Origin: Candidatus Argoarchaeum ethanivorans
GTDB lineage: Archaea > Halobacteriota > Methanosarcinia > Methanosarcinales > EX4572-44
NCBI GenBank assembly: GCA_004193545.1
Contig: RPGO01000005.1
Coordinates: 1-64,000, forward strand
Direction of reading: 5' to 3'
DNA: 64,000 bases
Part shown: positions 28,752-37,101 of the stretch, piece by piece
Position numbering within the stretch: the stretch's first letter is position 1
Layout of the letters: each line of letters opens with the position of its first letter
Position numbers and translations under genes: made by a program
The notes under the pieces: generated by a model
The model's input: only the letters and a program-made list of their open reading frames with translations
Database searches by the model: none
Told to the model about the DNA's origin: nothing

Positions 28752-29635
28752 TAGAGCAGAATTATAACTGCCACAATACTTACCACTGTTGCTTTTTTTA
28801 TCAGTGTGATTGCCTGGGTGATGCGATCTGGTTCTGGTATGTCTGCCCCCTTGTTTAGAATGTACGTACCAGGTTTTTCAAGTGTAATTCCAAGAGCACA
28901 GGCAGTTGCCGCTATGGGCCAACCAGAGTTTGGTGAAGGTGTTTTTATGTGTTCCCTGGAAGCACATTTCAGTGTTGCTGCTGGATTATTGGATGCCAGT
29001 GCTATGATCAGTGCTGATATGCGTGCTGGAATGTAGTTGAGAAAATCATCAACCCTGGCTGGAACGAAGCCAAGTTGCTGGTACGGGGGCTTTTTATATC
29101 CTACCATTGAATCGAGTGTGTTGACAACTTTATAGACAAGAGCCCCAGGGAGCCCAAAGAGTACAAAGTAGAACATGGGTGTGAGGATGCCATCAACATA
29201 GTTTTCCGAGACAGACTCGATTGTTGCTGACGTGGCTTTCGTTTCATCGAGATTATTGGTATCCCTGCTTACAAGAGTACGAAGTTCACTTCTTACCGTT
29301 TCAATTCTTCCGTGTTTGAGCTGGTCTTCTATTTTTTTTGCAGAGCCAAAGAGCATGTTAATAGAGAAAGTTGATTTTAGTAGATAGATGGAAGCGATAA
29401 TTGCAAATATGTGATTTGTTCGGGTGAGAAGTATGCCAGTTACTGCGAAAGGTGCGATTGTTATAAATGTCATTGATGCTCCGTAAAGTGCTCTATTATT
29501 TTGTGGTGCATGCTTCTCAAGCAGATGTATGATTTTTCCCATCCATACAACAGGGTGCACTCTTGCTGGCGGTTCGCCTATTATTATGTCGAAAGCAACT
29601 GCTCCAATTAATATTAATAGTAACACTGTGTTCAC
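28718..29635 (-). CDS. cbiB: Adenosylcobinamide-phosphate synthase
   Basis: About 305 residues with several membrane spans. It joins adenosylcobyric acid to aminopropanol or its phosphate in cobamide synthesis. Family blocks are DIIIGEPPARVHPVVWMGKI, VSENYVDGILTPMFYF, NTLDSMVGYK and GFVPARVDDFLNYIPARISA. I place the start at GTG 29635, four bases into the cobD stop and preceded by GGAG. The C-terminal residues YCTTSLCRIN are encoded by a B-type palindrome, so the repeat has invaded or extended the gene end. Confidence 0.9.
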   Translation of the reverse strand: MNTVLLLILIGAVAFDIIIGEPPARVHPVVWMGKIIHLLEKHAPQNNRALYGASMTFITIAPFAVTGILLTRTNHIFAIIASIYLLKSTFSINMLFGSAKKIEDQLKHGRIETVRSELRTLVSRDTNNLDETKATSATIESVSENYVDGILTPMFYFVLFGLPGALVYKVVNTLDSMVGYKKPPYQQLGFVPARVDDFLNYIPARISALIIALASNNPAATLKCASREHIKTPSPNSGWPIAATACALGITLEKPGTYILNKGADIPEPDRITQAITLIKKATVVSIVAVIILLYCTTSLCRINF

Positions 29636-31062
29636 AACAATGGCTCCATCACACGCTTCCATGCTTCTTTGACGTCACTGCCTTTTAACAATTCATCAAG
29701 TATCTTCGATGCTACCTCCGGTTTGTGTACAAGGTGGCAGTTCATGCAGCTCCATACTTTACTTCCACTTGCACGTTTAATGTATTCACCCCCTGTTCGT
29801 GTATCTTCACAGGGGTAGAATGGGCAGAAACAGAAGGTACAATCCTGCCCCTCGAAGTGGCAGGGATAAAATGGGCAGCTGACACGACTGTTTGCAGTTT
29901 GTCCTTGTTTAATTGCAGCGTTAAGTGATTTTTTTCCAATTTTCTCACCCCATTCCATTGATGTTTGTTCAATTGCTTGAATTAATGTAATATTTTCTTT
30001 GTGAGTACGTACTGCAAGGCGAATATGGTTTTCAAGTCCAAAAGACGCGCAATCCCGAATTACAATACCTTCTAAAAGGAGCCTCTTTGCAAGTTTTGCT
30101 ACAGTGAGTGGGAAATCGCTGGTATCTACAAGTATAAAATTTGTCTGGCTTGGTAGCGGTTTAAAACCACGGATGTGTGCAAGCTGTGCATGGAACCATT
30201 CCCGTTCTGCCTTAATCACGTCTCTGGAATCGTAAAGAAACTTGCTGCCATGTTTTAACAACCATTCGCCTACTGTATCAGCTATGCAGTTGAGGTTCCA
30301 TGTAAGTCTTGCAACATTCATATATTTTGCAAGCGTAACTGGTGCAACACCAAAACCAATTCTAAGCCCCGGTACTGCAAAGGCTTTGGTAAGAGAGCGA
30401 AGGACAAATAGAAACTCACAGTCCAGTACATAGGTAGCTATGCTATATCCGGGGTCTGATAGCTCGATAAATGCTTCATCCACGAATAGAAACACTTTCT
30501 TTCTTGCACATCGGTCAGCAAGAGTGATGAGTTGTTCACGTTCTATCAGTGTGCCAGTTGGATTGTTCGGGTTGCACACAAACACCGCCCTGACACCTGA
30601 AAGCTGTTTATCGGTAATTGTAAGCATTTCTTCATACTTTTGATGAATAATATTTGCACCCATCAACCTGCACTGATTCTCATACTCCCCAAATGTCGGA
30701 ACCGGGATGATAACGGTATCTTCTGGTTTGATCACTGTTTCCGCAAACAGACGTATCAGTTCTGTTGAACCGTTGCCTGGTATGATATTTTCAGAAAACA
30801 CGCCTGCAAAATCAGCAGCAGCTGCTCGAAACTGCGTATATTCACTATCAGGATACCGGTTAATATATTTACAGGCTTTTGTGAGCGGTTCTGTTATATC
30901 TATATGAAGTAAGTTCTGGTTGCTGCTAAAATCAAGAAGTTCTGATTCTAATATGCCTGTGCGATCTGAAGCTTCTTTGAGTCTTGCTCCATGAACACAC
31001 GGTGTTAACCTGACAATTTCTTCGCGAAGATGGTCTGCATAATCATCACAAGTTTCTGTCAC
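29632..31062 (-). CDS. cobD: L-threonine-O-3-phosphate decarboxylase with Cys-rich C-terminus
   Basis: About 476 residues from GTG 31062. PLP-dependent, it makes aminopropanol phosphate for the cobamide nucleotide loop. DFSSNQNLLHI, NGSTELIRLFAE, VCNPNNPTGTLI and RSLTKAFAVPGLRIGFGVAP (PLP-binding Lys in LTKAF) define the aminotransferase fold. The last 90 residues carry CPFYPCHFEGQDCTFCFCPF and SCMNCHLVH, a metal or Fe-S binding extension known from methanogen CobD. An open frame extends upstream to 31209 but runs through a B-type palindrome. A TATA-like TTATATATG at about 31086-31095 would place transcription near the GTG, giving an almost leaderless message. It overlaps cbiB. Confidence 0.88.
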   Translation of the reverse strand: MTETCDDYADHLREEIVRLTPCVHGARLKEASDRTGILESELLDFSSNQNLLHIDITEPLTKACKYINRYPDSEYTQFRAAAADFAGVFSENIIPGNGSTELIRLFAETVIKPEDTVIIPVPTFGEYENQCRLMGANIIHQKYEEMLTITDKQLSGVRAVFVCNPNNPTGTLIEREQLITLADRCARKKVFLFVDEAFIELSDPGYSIATYVLDCEFLFVLRSLTKAFAVPGLRIGFGVAPVTLAKYMNVARLTWNLNCIADTVGEWLLKHGSKFLYDSRDVIKAEREWFHAQLAHIRGFKPLPSQTNFILVDTSDFPLTVAKLAKRLLLEGIVIRDCASFGLENHIRLAVRTHKENITLIQAIEQTSMEWGEKIGKKSLNAAIKQGQTANSRVSCPFYPCHFEGQDCTFCFCPFYPCEDTRTGGEYIKRASGSKVWSCMNCHLVHKPEVASKILDELLKGSDVKEAWKRVMEPLL

Positions 31063-31110
31063 GGAAAGTCTTAATGTATTCTCTACATATATAACCCAAT
31101 CTTTCGAGCA

Positions 31111-31308
31111 CTGCACGACTTCGTTGTGTAGAAAGCAACCGGTAGCTCTTGACTTTATATATTCATTTTCTCTGCATGAGAAAACGAAATAAAGTGGTTC
31201 TTTGTGCACTATCGCGTTGCAGTGACTAAAACCCTAGAGACTTTTTGATATTTTTGAACGTATAAGAAAGTATAAACGCAACTATGTTCTCTTGCTACTG
31301 AAATTTGG
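31111..31308. repeat. B-type palindrome and interspersed repeat copy upstream of cobD
   Basis: 31111-31131 is a slightly altered B palindrome, CTGCACGAC...GTTGTGTAG, followed by ACCGGTAGCTCTTGA, the reversed spacer word also seen near 43701-43715. 31252-31308 carries the TATAAACGCAACTATGTTCT unit related to 775-838 and 4661-4724. Confidence 0.65.
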
Positions 31309-31314
31309 GTAGTG

Positions 31315-31840
31315 TCCTAATTCGAGATGGTTAATTGGAAATAAAAAAAATTCGTGTCATGTCCACAGATGATCCACCAATCCTTTCAACATTGCAGGAG
31401 AAGTTCTTCTCTTGAACCCATTTACGAAATTCCGGTAAAATTGAAACAGTTGGAGTGAACACTCCAATCGCAATCTCCGTTTTGAGAAACACTTTGTCTT
31501 CCGTACTAATCTGCCAATCCTTTACCTGAGTATCCCGTTAAAGTTCTCGATGTCGGTGGTTTCGATATCACTGTGGCAGGGGCTGCCGTATATTGTCCTT
31601 TTCTCTTTATGGATGACTCTCCTCTTCTCCCTGATCTTTGCAAGCTGCCCGTAATCGATACAGGTATCCGCATAATAATCTGGCAAAACGTATGTGTAAT
31701 CGTCGTTTCCATCGGTGAATACCTCTATTTTGGTCTGCAACGACGGCTGCTCCGTCCTTCCAGATAATTTCCTTATCATTCTTCAACAAGTCTTTTGTGT
31801 CCGTTTTCCAACTGAAAAAGCCGCAAAGAAGTATGTACTA
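31315..31840 (-). pseudogene. IS1-family transposase remnant
   Basis: On the minus strand, EVFTDGNDDYTYVLPDYYAD, TCIDYGQLAKIREKRRVIHK and DIETTDIENFNGILR match the catalytic half of IS1-type transposases. GVFTPTVSILPEFRKWVQE-like sequence follows in other frames. It is truncated on its 5' side at the border of the third IS630 copy. Confidence 0.65.
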
Positions 31841-33031
31841 CTGTCTCGACAATTTAGTTCTTATACATAATGCTTGGACAATTTCTCGTTAGCATTCTCA
31901 CTCGTAAACCCCCAGTTGATTTTCTTTTCATCGTCATTCCGGAACACCAGTCCAAAATTGTCTTCATATCTCGGAAATCCGTCTGTCGAGTTGCGTCGAT
32001 ATCCATTACATTGATCTCGATTTTAGCCAGCTTGCATGCTGGTGTAATATTGAAATACCGATCTTTGCTCCAAAATCATTTCCGCTCCCCACCGAAGATG
32101 CCTCGTAAAAGATGACTTTTCCTTTATTGGTGTTGAAGTTATCCATGACCAGTCCTGGGATAATTTTCCCAGCGCGTCTTTTGGGTATTCTTCATCGACG
32201 CAAACATCTTCACGAATTGCGGAAATCCACCATGAGAAGTTCCTGGCGATTTGATCCTCATAAAATTCGCCGTTTCCTGCTAAATTCGACCGCCAAAATG
32301 TTTTTTTTTGCTGTACCGTTCCTGGTATACTTCATAATCATGTTTCACAGAAGTTCCAGGCTTCATAGGGATGGAAATCCTTTTATCTCAAGTTGCGGAC
32401 TTTTTGTCGTCAAAAGAAACGGAATAAATTGGGACTTCCGGGTCTCGTACAGTTCTTCATTACAGATCCTTTGGGGAAACATCGTATCCGTTATACCGGT
32501 GTCGGTCGTCTGTATGCACCACATCCGCCTTAACCAAAGGGGTTTAGTTTTGCTTTTTTTAAAGAATAAACATTGCTCTCTTTGTTTATCGTTTCAAAGC
32601 CATCCTTCTTTCGCATTTTATTTCTGTTATTTAGTGTAAAGAGTGTCAAAGCATCTCTTGCGTACATCAAGGTGATTCGGTGCTTTCATAACTTCCGCCG
32701 CATGTTTTACTCTGCTTGCTTTTAGGCCGGATGTGGTTTCTCCGCGAGGGCAGCGTTTTGGAGACTTCTTCGCGGTATTTCTTCTTGGTGTTGGAAACGG
32801 ATTTGCCCTGCTGATCCACAGCGTATCTTTGCTCACCAAACAACTTCCATTGACCAGAAGCATAAAGGCAATAATAGCTGGAGTCAATTCTCTCGCGCTT
32901 TACGCTTCCATTTTCACAGAAATCGTTGAATGCTCCACCTCTTTCTCTAGCAAGTTTTGGTATTTTTTCCATAGAATATGGTTGGACTCACAGGTTTATA
33001 AAGCGTCACAAATTAAAGTTGGCACGAGCAC
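31841..33031 (-). mobile_element. IS630-family element, copy 3 (strongly decayed)
   Basis: It begins CTGTCTCGACAATTTAG after TA (31839-31840) and ends near GAGCAC before TA (33032-33033). It aligns along its whole length with copies 1 and 2 but carries scattered short insertions and substitutions, so no transposase fragment longer than a few dozen codons survives. Confidence 0.8.
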
Positions 33032-33033
33032 TA

Positions 33034-33634
33034 GCGCGATGCCAGGAATGCTGCCATGATATTAAAGATTGCACCTCGTTAACCAACATGGGGAATTTGC
33101 AGATTTGTTGATGAAGAAATCACGGGGGCCATCGATAAGATATCCATCTTGCAGCAAAATTAATGGACGGTGTAGTGAGACTAGCAAAGAGATGGATTAT
33201 TACGAAGATACTGTTTTGGTGATTTGTAAAAGTTATTGGGTGTTGGCATTGTTTCGGCCTGGTTATATATTTGGGTATACTATATACATTTGCTGGGTTT
33301 GAACATGAAATAAAGTTGAGTTCTGGGTATAACAAGTTGACGATCCCATATTTTAGAAAGCTGATATAAAACCATGAGTTACAGATTAACACAAAATTTA
33401 GATTATGAGTCAAGGGCAATGGCTTTTAACTAATCCAGTACTTTGCTTCTCATTGCGCTGACAAGACAGATCAATGTACCGACATGAGTGTTGAACTAAG
33501 CAAAAGAATAAAATCGATAAGAGAAGGGATTGTGAAAAATTTTACAAAGGGTGTATCTTGCATTAAATTCCGTTATGAAGGTATTTGAAATTTAAAAGAG
33601 TTTAAAACCTGGTATTTGCCTATATTTGGCCAGG
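33034..33634. other. Non-coding region
   Basis: About 600 bp, AT-rich, with only short spurious frames. I recognise no RNA gene, repeat family member or conserved motif. It sits between two transposon remnants and is probably degraded mobile DNA. Confidence 0.5.
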
Positions 33635-34477
33635 TTGGGTGGAATGGAAGCAGTATATGACGGTTTAAAGACTATTTTGCGGAAAACCATCAAAGCTCTC
33701 AGATTCAGCAAAAGAACAACTAAAGGAATACTGGAAGAAACAGAACAATTGGACAACAGAAGGTAAAGAGAACTTGTTTTAAGAGTTTAAAAGTCCGGAT
33801 ATACTCAAAACGGATGCAGAGTTATTTTTTAAAAGGTTTCAAGATTGCACCACGCAAGGCAATTTCCTCATGATTACCGAAACCAGATGATTACCCGGAA
33901 GAACGTTTAAAAACGTTTCCTGAACTAAATAATGACGCCTTTACTTGATGCGGGTTTTTTGATTGAGAAACTTTATCCCCCAGACAACGTCAAATTACAG
34001 CAGTTGTGGTCGTTACAAAACCCGTAATATGCACCCGAACACTACAAAATTACGAGCGAATACTTTTGGATTTTATGCATTAAACGGAAACTCAGTTATC
34101 GACTTTAAGGAAAACTCGAAAAATGAATCGATTTGTGAATTCTTTGGTGAAATAAGGTCCAGAAACCCTGGAAAGACCATTGTTATTATTCTTGATAATT
34201 TTAGTTCGCATAGGGCAAAAGATACTACAAAGTTTACTGAAGAAAACGGGATTGTATTGGTATTTTTGCCTCCATATTCTCCAGATTTGAATCCAATTGA
34301 ATTCATCTGGAAAGTATCAAGAAAGTCATTTCACGCGAGTTTATTGTAGATTTAAATCACATGAAAGAGATAATCAGTGATAAGTTTCGGAAATATTTAT
34401 CACAGATTAGCTTTGCGAAGGGGTGGATTGAAAAGTTTATTGATGAGGAACATAAGTTAGAAATATTAGGTTCGTAA
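33635..34477 (+). pseudogene. IS630-like transposase remnant (second type)
   Basis: Fragments PSKLSDSAKEQLKEYWKKQN and, further on, the catalytic part TIVIILDNFSSHRAKDTTKF with VFLPPYSPDLNPIEFIWK are the IS630 DDE core, including the ILDN and NPIE motifs. Several frameshifts and stops interrupt it. It belongs to the same group as the N-terminal fragment at 16527-17030, but not to the TA-flanked IS630 copies. Confidence 0.75.
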
Positions 34478-34655
34478 CTATAATATGGGACAGAGTAGTA
34501 ATGAAATCATTGCATATTGATTTTTCGATAAATCAGTTGTACAGATGCTAAAATTGAATATTTTAATAGTTTTGGACGGTTTAATGGATCAAACAGGTTT
34601 GAATAGTTACAAAAAAATATTGTTTTCTTTTTGTAACGGTTTATCATGTGTTATA

Positions 34656-34672
34656 TCGAAACCCTTAAATAC
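34656..34672 (+). promoter_or_regulatory. BRE/TATA promoter of the reductase operon
   Basis: CGAAACC followed by CTTAAATA (34664-34671) fits an archaeal BRE/TATA pair. Transcription would begin about 25 bases downstream, near 34695, leaving a 5' untranslated leader of about 125 bases before acrB. It is the best candidate in the 340-bp gap. Confidence 0.55.
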
Positions 34673-34759
34673 AGAGCGTATGTATGTAATAATTTGTTAA
34701 GAACCATGAATTAAGCAGATATGGAATCTTGACAAACGAACACCTCCTTGATAATTGTG

Positions 34760-34774
34760 TTCCATGCCATGGAA
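34760..34774. promoter_or_regulatory. Perfect 15-bp palindrome in the leader of the reductase operon
   Basis: TTCCATGCCATGGAA is exactly symmetric around its central C. It lies downstream of the predicted transcription start and 46 bases before the first ATG. It could be an operator or an RNA hairpin. No regulator gene is adjacent. Confidence 0.4.
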
Positions 34775-34820
34775 GCTTGACGATGGTTTCTTAAAAAATT
34801 AAAAATGGAGGAAAAAATAA

Positions 34821-36224
34821 ATGGCCTATCTAACTGAAAAAATAGATCTATACAATGATAGAGGTCAGGTAATAGAATCCGGCATTCCGCTGGAAGCTAT
34901 AACACCTGTCCAGAACCCAGCCGTTAGAGAGATTGCAGATACTTTTAAACGCTCTATAGCAGTAAATCTTGCAGGTGCCCAGAAGGCTCTCTCAACCGGA
35001 CACTATGCCAACGAGTATATCCATCTACCTGATATACCAAACAAAGCAGATTTACCAATAAAGAGCGGTCCGTATGGCAAGCCAAAAGCAGTAAGAACAC
35101 GCACATGGGATGTACCCTTAGTTGATAATGCAGACAAACTTGCAGCTAAACTTAAAGATAAACTGCAGGTCGATGCAGACGATGGTACAGTAGTTAATAT
35201 AATGAAAAAAGGTGCTATGTTCTATGTTAAGCCATCCCAGAAGCTGTGCACCTCCGGTATTGAATATACCGGTGCACTTACAGCAACTGCACAGGCAATG
35301 ACCGATCTTGTGATGGAAGAGTTTGATGACATACTTGACTTCCATGCAGCACCACTGGTACATACATCATTCTATGGCAGATACCCCTCGACTTATGAAT
35401 TCATGGGTGGAAATGTCATTTCACTACTTGCAGCAAGCTGTGCTAACGAAGGACCAGGATTTTCCCTACGAAACCTGATGGTAAACCATATTGTAGCTAT
35501 AACACAAAGAAGAACGATGGAATCAATGGCACTCAGCTCAACCCTCGAAGCTATTTCCCACCTTGAAATGGGTGATGCAATCGGTCGATGGAGACGCTGG
35601 CAGTCCCTTGTTTATGCATACCAGGGATTAAATGCCAATAATATTGTATACGACCTTGTAAAGGAATGCGGAAGCGGCACCACAGGTGATGTGGTCGGAG
35701 CACTAGTTGGAAGAGCACTCGAAGATAAGGTTATCAAAGTGCTTAAGACACTCCCATCCGGTTTTAAATTCTACACTGCACTTGATCCATCGCTGTGGAA
35801 TGCCTATGCTTGCGCAGGAACATCAGCAGCAGTTATTGTCAACCAGGGTGCAGCAAGAGCAGCACAGGGTGCTGGTTCAACAATTTTGTACTTTAACGAC
35901 ATGCTCGATCATGAGACAGGACTGCCATCCGCAGGATATGGTGATGCTGTTGGTAATGGTATCGCGCTGTCCTTCTTCAGCCATTCTATCTATGGTGGGG
36001 GAAGCCCGGGTGTGTTCCATGGAAACCATATTGTAACCAGGCACTCCAAAGGATTTTTGATACCAGCTTTAACAGCAGCAGTAGCACTTGATGCAGGCAC
36101 AGCAGTATACGGACCTGAGGCAACATCAGGACTTGTAGGAGATATATTTGGTGGAATAGATCTTATTAGAGAGCCAATGGAATCAGTTGCAAAATCAGCA
36201 GCAGGAATAAAGGATAAGTTCTAA
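34821..36224 (+). CDS. acrB: Alkyl-/methyl-coenzyme M reductase beta subunit
   Basis: 467 residues against roughly 435-445 in methanogens. It is one of three subunits of the nickel-F430 enzyme that makes or activates alkyl-CoM thioethers. The conserved glycine-rich segment SFFSHSIYGGGSPGVFHGNH followed by IVTRHSKGFLIPAL near residues 380-410 contributes to the active site and coenzyme B pocket. VHTSFYGRYPSTYEFMGGNV and NLMVNHIVAITQRRTMESMA are further family blocks. GGAGG lies nine bases before ATG 34821. It is the first gene of a B-G-A operon with no D or C gene between. Confidence 0.93.
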   Translation: MAYLTEKIDLYNDRGQVIESGIPLEAITPVQNPAVREIADTFKRSIAVNLAGAQKALSTGHYANEYIHLPDIPNKADLPIKSGPYGKPKAVRTRTWDVPLVDNADKLAAKLKDKLQVDADDGTVVNIMKKGAMFYVKPSQKLCTSGIEYTGALTATAQAMTDLVMEEFDDILDFHAAPLVHTSFYGRYPSTYEFMGGNVISLLAASCANEGPGFSLRNLMVNHIVAITQRRTMESMALSSTLEAISHLEMGDAIGRWRRWQSLVYAYQGLNANNIVYDLVKECGSGTTGDVVGALVGRALEDKVIKVLKTLPSGFKFYTALDPSLWNAYACAGTSAAVIVNQGAARAAQGAGSTILYFNDMLDHETGLPSAGYGDAVGNGIALSFFSHSIYGGGSPGVFHGNHIVTRHSKGFLIPALTAAVALDAGTAVYGPEATSGLVGDIFGGIDLIREPMESVAKSAAGIKDKF

Positions 36225-36237
36225 GGAAGTGATAAAA

Positions 36238-37086
36238 ATGGCAAAATATGAAAGACAATACTATAATAAAGGAGACCAGATCTCTCGAAACAGGCAGCGG
36301 ATCATGGATCCAAAGACAAAGCTTGAAAAGCTTCGAACGATACCTGATGAAGGTTTTTTGAGCATACTTGGGCACAGGAACTTTGGAGAAGCATATAAAG
36401 CTGTGCACCCGCCACTAAGTGAGCTTGGTGAGCCAGAGGATCCAATGCGAGATCTCGTGCCACCAACAGAGGGAGCAAAAGCAGGTGATAAAATGGATAC
36501 CCTCGTTATGACAGATTCAGTCTATGATTCCCCAATCGCAGTATACCTGCGTGCATGGATGCTGCATAACAGAGCTCGCGGTCTTGATACAGGCTGCTAC
36601 TCCGGTCGAAACACGATTGAGATGAGAGCCCGAGACCTTGAAGATATAGGCAGGCTGCTACTTGAAACAGAGGTATGCGATGTAAGAAGAAACCACCTTC
36701 GCCAGATGACATGCACAGGACACAGCTGCCGACTTGACCAGGACGGTTTGATGTTTGATGCAATGCGTCGAACAAAGATGGAAGGCACAGATGTTGTATA
36801 TGTCAAAAGCGGTTTTGGTATTTCACTTGATAAGCCAGTCAACATCGGTAAAGGAGTTTCAGATGAAGAACTTAAAAAGAGATCTTCGATCTACCGATAT
36901 GATAACATACCAAATCTCTTGCTTGAAGATGTGGTCGATCCTAAACCAGATGAAAAGGTAAGTGAGACTACCCAATGGGGTAGACGAATCATGCGCCAGA
37001 GATTATATGGAAATCTGAATCCAGAGTTAATCAAAGAAGATGCGTATGAAAACCTTGAACAATTAGAACTGAAACCAAGATACTAA
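36238..37086 (+). CDS. acrG: Alkyl-/methyl-coenzyme M reductase gamma subunit
   Basis: 282 residues against roughly 250 in methanogens. MAKYERQYYNKGDQISRNRQ at the start, and RARDLEDIGRLLLETEVCDV followed by MTCTGHSCRLDQDGLMFDAM, are characteristic of the gamma subunit. I prefer ATG 36238 over an in-frame GTG at 36229 because AGGAAGTGA precedes it at normal distance. It is 13 bp after acrB and 15 bp before acrA. Confidence 0.93.
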   Translation: MAKYERQYYNKGDQISRNRQRIMDPKTKLEKLRTIPDEGFLSILGHRNFGEAYKAVHPPLSELGEPEDPMRDLVPPTEGAKAGDKMDTLVMTDSVYDSPIAVYLRAWMLHNRARGLDTGCYSGRNTIEMRARDLEDIGRLLLETEVCDVRRNHLRQMTCTGHSCRLDQDGLMFDAMRRTKMEGTDVVYVKSGFGISLDKPVNIGKGVSDEELKKRSSIYRYDNIPNLLLEDVVDPKPDEKVSETTQWGRRIMRQRLYGNLNPELIKEDAYENLEQLELKPRY

Positions 37087-37101
37087 AACGAGGTGAAAAA
37101 T

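Noticed and set aside
28571-28858. Open frame encoding repeated SAQRSCAV
   Set aside because: The peptide repeat is simply the B-type palindrome read three times. The frame is antisense to the end of cbiB at its right side and has no family match.
31062-31209. Longer N-terminus of CobD from ATG 31209
   Set aside because: The extension translates a B-type palindrome and lies upstream of the predicted TATA box.
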